NCBI GenBank assembly: GCA_023412805.1
Contig: JAEZRM010000030.1
Location: 1-37,101, forward strand
Direction of reading: 5' to 3'
Length of the DNA stretch: 37,101 nucleotides
DNA from: Pseudomonadota bacterium
GTDB taxonomy: Bacteria > Pseudomonadota > Alphaproteobacteria > Rhizobiales > Hyphomicrobiaceae
Below are positions 33,762 to 37,101 of the stretch, piece after piece. Both the position numbers and the translations under genes were made by a program. The notes below the pieces were generated by a model that made no database searches, was not told the origin of the DNA, and worked only from the letters and a program-made list of their open reading frames with translations. The first letter of the stretch is position 1, and the number at the start of each line of letters is the position of its first letter.

Positions 33762-34172
33762 TTAGTGCGCCGTTGGCTCCGCGCCGCTGTGCGCCGTCCA
33801 CATCTTCTCGAGGTTGTAGAAGCTGCGGATTTCCGGCTGGAAGACATGGACGATGATATCGCCCGTATCGATCAGCACCCAATCGCACTGCGGCTGACCT
33901 TCCACGCGCACCCGCTCGCAGCCAGCTTCCTTGAGGTGCTGCAGGAGCTGCTCGGCGAGCGCGTTCACGTGACGGTCGGACCGGCCGGTGGCAATGAGCA
34001 TGAAATCGCCGATCGACGTCTTGCCCTTGAGATCGATGACGACGACGTCCTCGGCTTTGGCATCGTCGAGCCAGTGGACAACACGGTCCACCAGGGCGGT
34101 AGAGTCGCGTCGCTCGGACACGAGCTCAGTCGGAGGTGTGCTCGCGCGAGCACCCTCGGGCGTGGTTCTCAT
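33762..34172 (-). CDS. rsfS: Ribosomal silencing factor RsfS
   Basis: This 136-residue RsfS/Iojap protein blocks ribosomal subunit joining by binding L14 on the large subunit. The family block VVVIDLKGKTSIGDFMLIATG and CDWVLIDTGDIIVHVFQPE are present. It is upstream of rlmH, as usual. nadD, often the gene before rsfS in alphaproteobacteria, is not here; a 202-bp gap with a perfect palindrome separates it from the GFA gene instead. Confidence 0.96.
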   Translation of the reverse strand: MRTTPEGARASTPPTELVSERRDSTALVDRVVHWLDDAKAEDVVVIDLKGKTSIGDFMLIATGRSDRHVNALAEQLLQHLKEAGCERVRVEGQPQCDWVLIDTGDIIVHVFQPEIRSFYNLEKMWTAHSGAEPTAH

Positions 34173-34208
34173 CGTTTGGTGAGCGTCCCTTCGTCATCCG
34201 ACCCTTAT

Positions 34209-34220
34209 GGTCACGTGACC
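34209..34220. promoter_or_regulatory. Perfect 12-bp palindrome upstream of rsfS
   Basis: GGTCACGTGACC is a fully self-complementary 12-mer, 37 bases upstream of the rsfS start, and could be an operator for a dimeric regulator. It is alone in the gap; no partner site was seen. Confidence 0.35.
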
Positions 34221-34320
34221 AATCGGTCTCAAAGTGCCGGGTCCCGCACAAACAAACGACCCGCACCGCTGGCGGATTCCACCAGCACATGAAAGCATAT
34301 GATGGCCGGCGCCGGTTTTA

Positions 34321-34335
34321 CAAGCATCATGCTTG
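34321..34335. repeat. Perfect inverted repeat downstream of the GFA-family gene
   Basis: CAAGCAT-C-ATGCTTG is a 7-bp inverted repeat around one base, beyond the 3' end of the GFA gene. No U-tract follows on either strand, so it is not called a terminator. Confidence 0.4.
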
Positions 34336-34374
34336 CTGAAGCGGCTCCGGACGCTATTTCAGATACTTAGTGAG

Positions 34375-34785
34375 CTACTTGGACCGAGGGGGAAAGTCCT
34401 CGAACTGGGGCAGATTATCCGTGATGTCGTGCCAGGGCGCCTTGCTGCCGACGAAGACATGCCGCTCCGGCTTGATGCCCGGGTCGTCATCGAGCGGCCC
34501 GAGCGGCAACCCATACGCGGACGTATCGAAGTCGAAGCGGCTGAGAAGCGCGGTCCCGCAGACGCGGCAGAAGCCGCGATGCGTGCCGGGCGAGGACTGA
34601 TAGTACGTGACCAGCTCCTCCCCCTGCATCCAGCGGAAATCCGCCGCTTCGACACGCGCTCGCGAGCGAAATGCCGCGCCGTGGGCCTTGCGGCACGTCG
34701 AGCAATGGCAGTTCAGCGCCCCGGTCAGAGGTCCGGTGATTTCGTAATGCACGCCGCCGCAAAGGCAGCTGCCACGCAATGCCAT
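34375..34785 (-). CDS. GFA-family (glutathione-dependent formaldehyde-activating/CENP-V) protein
   Basis: This 136-residue zinc protein of the GFA/CENP-V fold has the cysteine set SCLCGGVHYE (Cys7, Cys9), NCHCSTC (Cys26, Cys28, Cys31) and CRVCG (Cys73, Cys76). The family was named after S-hydroxymethylglutathione synthase, but most members have no proven activity. It lies 24 bp downstream of the RraA-like gene on the same strand and is probably co-transcribed. Confidence 0.93.
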   Translation of the reverse strand: MALRGSCLCGGVHYEITGPLTGALNCHCSTCRKAHGAAFRSRARVEAADFRWMQGEELVTYYQSSPGTHRGFCRVCGTALLSRFDFDTSAYGLPLGPLDDDPGIKPERHVFVGSKAPWHDITDNLPQFEDFPPRSK

Positions 34786-34809
34786 GTGTCCTCGGAAGTT
34801 ACGGGGACC

Positions 34810-35550
34810 TCAGCCCTTGCCCTTGGAGGCTTCGTAGCGCGCCTTGGTCTCGGCATTCATGGGATAGAGGCCCGGGAGCGACGCGCCATTGCCGACCTCG
34901 TCCATGATCCAGCCCTCCATGCGCTCCTGCTCTGGGCCTTCCTTGAGGATCGTCTCGAGCTGCGCCGCCGGAATGAGCACCGCACCGTCCGCATCGACGA
35001 CGACGACGTCGCCCGGAAATACCGCGACACCGCCGCACGCGATCGGCTGCTGCCACGCGACGAACGTCAGGCGCGCAACGGACGGCGGCGCCGAACCGCC
35101 CTGGCACCATACGGGGAGCCCGGTGCTCAGTACGCCCGCAACATCTCGCACGACGCCGTCGGTGACGAGGCCGGCGACACCCTTCTTGGCCATGCGCGCG
35201 CAGAGAATATCGCCGAAGATGCCCGCGTCCGTCTCGCCCATGGCATCCGCGACCGCGACGCAGCCGGCCGGCATAGCCTCGATGGCCGCGCGCGTGGAGA
35301 CAGGCGAGGACCACGACTCGGGCGTCGCCAGATCCTCGCGCCAGGGCACGAAGCGCAGCGTGAAAGCCCGCCCGACGATGCGCGGCTGGTCGGGGCGCAG
35401 TGGCTTTGTGTTGCGCATCCAGGTATTGCGCAGGCCCTTCTTGAGCAGGATGGTCGTGATCGTGGCCGTGGTGATCTTCGAGAGGGTCTCGACCGCGCTC
35501 GCATCGAGGCTCATGTCGAACTTCGTTTCCAGGGCAGTAGCGCTGCTCAT
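34810..35550 (-). CDS. RraA-like protein / HMG aldolase-type
   Basis: This 246-residue protein has the RraA fold, with the block GLVTDGVVRDVAGV around 128-141. Asp131, Arg135 and Asp136 correspond to the substrate- and metal-binding residues of class II 4-hydroxy-4-methyl-2-oxoglutarate aldolases. Family members are either such aldolases or RNase E inhibitors; the extra length here favours a metabolic enzyme. ATG 35550 has GGAG upstream; the frame remains open further but lacks conservation. It is divergent from the YqaA-like gene. Confidence 0.92.
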   Translation of the reverse strand: MSSATALETKFDMSLDASAVETLSKITTATITTILLKKGLRNTWMRNTKPLRPDQPRIVGRAFTLRFVPWREDLATPESWSSPVSTRAAIEAMPAGCVAVADAMGETDAGIFGDILCARMAKKGVAGLVTDGVVRDVAGVLSTGLPVWCQGGSAPPSVARLTFVAWQQPIACGGVAVFPGDVVVVDADGAVLIPAAQLETILKEGPEQERMEGWIMDEVGNGASLPGLYPMNAETKARYEASKGKG

Positions 35551-35714
35551 TGTGAACGTCTCCTCGGGCGGGCGGGTGTGGATTTGGAAGATCAGAAGGG
35601 CTGGATACGCCCTCCAGGACGCGGCGTCCACGGGATGATGGCGTGCGATGCTGGCGGTGCCTACGTCCTCCCTGCTATGCAGACGCACTCGCCCGCCGCC
35701 AGATCACGAGAAAT

Positions 35715-36146
35715 ATGACCTTCGACGCCCTCTGGCCGCTCCTTGTCATGCTTGCGACGGCATTCGGCGCAGCAACGCTCCTCGTCCTGCCCTCCGAAGC
35801 GGTCCTCATCGCCCAGATCAAGGCGGGCCTCGCGCCGACTTGGGCGCTCCTTCTGGCCGCGACCATCGGCAATGTGGGTGGCTCCGCCTTCAACTGGTGG
35901 CTCGGCCGCCACGCGCGCCGCTTCGAGGGCCGACGCTGGTTCCCCTTTTCGCCGGACACGATCTCGGCGGCGAGCACGAGATTCCAGCGTTGGGGGCTGT
36001 GGTCCCTCCTCTTTGCCTGGGTGCCGATCGTCGGGGACCCGCTCACATTCATCGCCGGCGTACTGCGTGTGCCTTTCCACTGGTTCCTGCCCCTCGTCGC
36101 AATCGGAAAGGGCGGGCGATACGCTATACTCGCCGCTGGTCTGTAG
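35715..36146 (+). CDS. YqaA-family (DedA/SNARE-associated-like) membrane protein
   Basis: This 143-residue membrane protein has the YqaA pattern: LPSEAVLIAQI, then ATIGNVGGSAFNWWLGRHARRF with Gly-Asn in the first re-entrant region, and FAWVPIVGDPLTFIAGVLRVP. Three to four hydrophobic segments are visible. YqaA/DedA-like proteins are implicated in membrane lipid or ion homeostasis. The start at ATG 35715 has only a weak GAGAA upstream. rfbD follows 18 bp downstream. Confidence 0.9.
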   Translation: MTFDALWPLLVMLATAFGAATLLVLPSEAVLIAQIKAGLAPTWALLLAATIGNVGGSAFNWWLGRHARRFEGRRWFPFSPDTISAASTRFQRWGLWSLLFAWVPIVGDPLTFIAGVLRVPFHWFLPLVAIGKGGRYAILAAGL

Positions 36147-36164
36147 CCTCGCGGAGGAAAGCCC

Positions 36165-37101
36165 ATGCGCCTCCTGATCGCCGGCGCGCAGGGACAGCTC
36201 GCCCGCGCCATGATCGAGCTGGCACCGGCGGCGCCCGACGTGACGGCCTTCGCCGTGGGCCGGCCCGCGCTCGATCTCACGACGACGTCCTCCGTGCTGA
36301 GCACGCTCGCGGACTTCAACCCCGACGTGATCGTGAACGCCGCCGCCTATACGGCCGTCGACCGCGCCGAGCAGGAGCCCGACGCCGCCATGGCTCTCAA
36401 TGCCGATGGGCCGCGGCGACTTGCGGAAGCGGCGGCACGCCGGGGCGCCGTGCCCATCCATATCTCGACGGATTGCGTCTTCGACGGCACCAAGAGCGAA
36501 CCCTATGTCGAGGACGATGCGACCGCGCCGCTCAGCGCGTATGGGCGCTCCAAGCTCGCCGGCGAGGACGCCGTGCGTGCGGCGACCGAGCGCCACATCA
36601 TCCTGCGCACATCGTGGGTGTTCAGTCCGTATGGGCGGAATTTCGTGGCGACCATGCTGCAGCTTTCAGGCGAGAATGACGAACTGCGCGTCGTGGACGA
36701 CCGCTGGGGATGCCCGACCTACGCGCCGCATCTGGCAGCGGCCATTCTCGGCGTCGCGCGCACAGTCACGGCCGAGCCTCAGCGCGCACCCTGGGGCACG
36801 TATCATGCCGCGGGTGCTGGCGCGGTCACGTGGTGGGGCTTTGCGCGGGAAATCATGCGACTTTCGGCGGCGCAGGGCGGACATAGCGTCCCAGTCGTGC
36901 CGATCACGACGGCCGAGTACCTGACGGCCGCCGTCCGACCCATGAACTCGCGCCTCGACTGCGGCAAGCTCGCGCAGAATTTCGGGATCACGCTGCCGTC
37001 GTGGCAAGAAGGGCTGGCGGAGTGCATGAGACGGCCATCGCTCGTGCAGGCCAACCGCTGCGCGGGGGGGGGGGGGGGGGCCCCCCCCCCGGCGTTTTTT
37101 T
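36165..37101 (+). CDS. rfbD: dTDP-4-dehydrorhamnose reductase, 3' end lost at the window edge
   Basis: This SDR-family enzyme catalyses the last step of dTDP-L-rhamnose synthesis for surface polysaccharide. The Rossmann motif GAQGQLARA is at 7-15. STDCVFDG at 101-108 and Tyr126/Lys130 (YGRSK) form the active site, and TSWVFSPYGRNFV and the C-terminal LPSWQEGLAECM are diagnostic. GGAGGAAA is 6 bases upstream. About 299 residues are credible; then the frame enters a G17C10 homopolymer with no stop, which is likely artefactual. The true stop probably lies just past 37063. The other rml/rfb genes are not in the window. Confidence 0.93.
   Translation, partial: MRLLIAGAQGQLARAMIELAPAAPDVTAFAVGRPALDLTTTSSVLSTLADFNPDVIVNAAAYTAVDRAEQEPDAAMALNADGPRRLAEAAARRGAVPIHISTDCVFDGTKSEPYVEDDATAPLSAYGRSKLAGEDAVRAATERHIILRTSWVFSPYGRNFVATMLQLSGENDELRVVDDRWGCPTYAPHLAAAILGVARTVTAEPQRAPWGTYHAAGAGAVTWWGFAREIMRLSAAQGGHSVPVVPITTAEYLTAAVRPMNSRLDCGKLAQNFGITLPSWQEGLAECMRRPSLVQANRCAGGGGGAPPPAFF
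37064..37101. other. Homopolymer run at the window end, probable assembly artefact
   Basis: Seventeen G (37064-37080) are followed by ten C (37081-37090), GGCG and seven T. This is self-complementary, low complexity and unlike the rest of the window. It replaces the expected end of rfbD. Confidence 0.8.

Noticed and set aside
34333..35718. 461-codon plus-strand frame across the GFA and RraA genes
   Set aside because: It is antisense to two well-supported genes and has no domain or ribosome site.

Overview
The window looks like a GC-rich alphaproteobacterial chromosome, most likely from the Hyphomicrobiales (Rhizobiales) or a near relative. This rests on the rsfS-rlmH pair, the yicC-gmk pair, a free-standing RpoH-type sigma factor, tightly overlapping operons, and intergenic palindromes of the kind common in that order. 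The taxonomic call is inference from gene content and composition; no rRNA or tRNA gene was found to anchor it. The window ends in a run of 17 G and 10 C bases that looks like an assembly artefact at a contig edge.

Layout. (1) 0.2-2.8 kb, minus strand: an apparent operon of a [3Fe-4S]-type ferredoxin, a cytochrome P450 and a radical SAM protein. (2) 2.9-7.9 kb, plus strand: valS, a PaiB-like FMN-binding protein and rimO. (3) 8.0-9.8 kb: two paralogous secreted small proteins ending in the same Trp/Tyr/Cys motif, then a convergent GNAT acetyltransferase. (4) 9.9-12.7 kb: an FAD-dependent amine/amino-acid oxidase-like protein, a fumarylacetoacetate hydrolase-family protein and a cupin of cysteine-dioxygenase type. 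(5) 12.7-13.05 kb: a hairpin-rich intergenic region with two tandem palindromic elements of nearly equal length. (6) 13.05-20.4 kb: a ten-gene Mrp/MBH-type cation/proton antiporter operon with three antiporter-like (NuoL/M/N family) subunits, a separate MbhD/MbhE-like subunit in place of a fused MrpA, and one small unassigned membrane protein. (7) 20.6-22.2 kb, minus: yicC-gmk. (8) 22.4-26.6 kb, plus: a probable catabolic operon of a luciferase-like monooxygenase, a two-subunit thiamine-diphosphate enzyme and a Baeyer-Villiger monooxygenase. (9) 26.65-37.1 kb: rpoH, a tyrosine-phosphatase-like protein with an Old Yellow Enzyme, a group III PLP decarboxylase, an MBL-fold hydrolase with a HIT protein, an enoyl-CoA hydratase, rsfS-rlmH, a RraA-like protein with a GFA-family protein, a YqaA-like membrane protein and an rfbD that runs off the end.

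How the genes work together. Housekeeping genes for translation and stress (valS, rimO, gmk, yicC, rpoH, rsfS, rlmH) are interleaved with oxidative, flavin-dependent catabolic genes (P450, FAD oxidase, LLM monooxygenase, BVMO, OYE) and one ion-transport operon. The two most system-like blocks are the antiporter operon, whose gene order mirrors the Na+/H+ module of archaeal membrane-bound hydrogenases without any hydrogenase genes, and the LLM/ThDP/BVMO operon, whose substrate cannot be read from the sequence. No CRISPR array, transposase, phage gene, tRNA or rRNA was seen.
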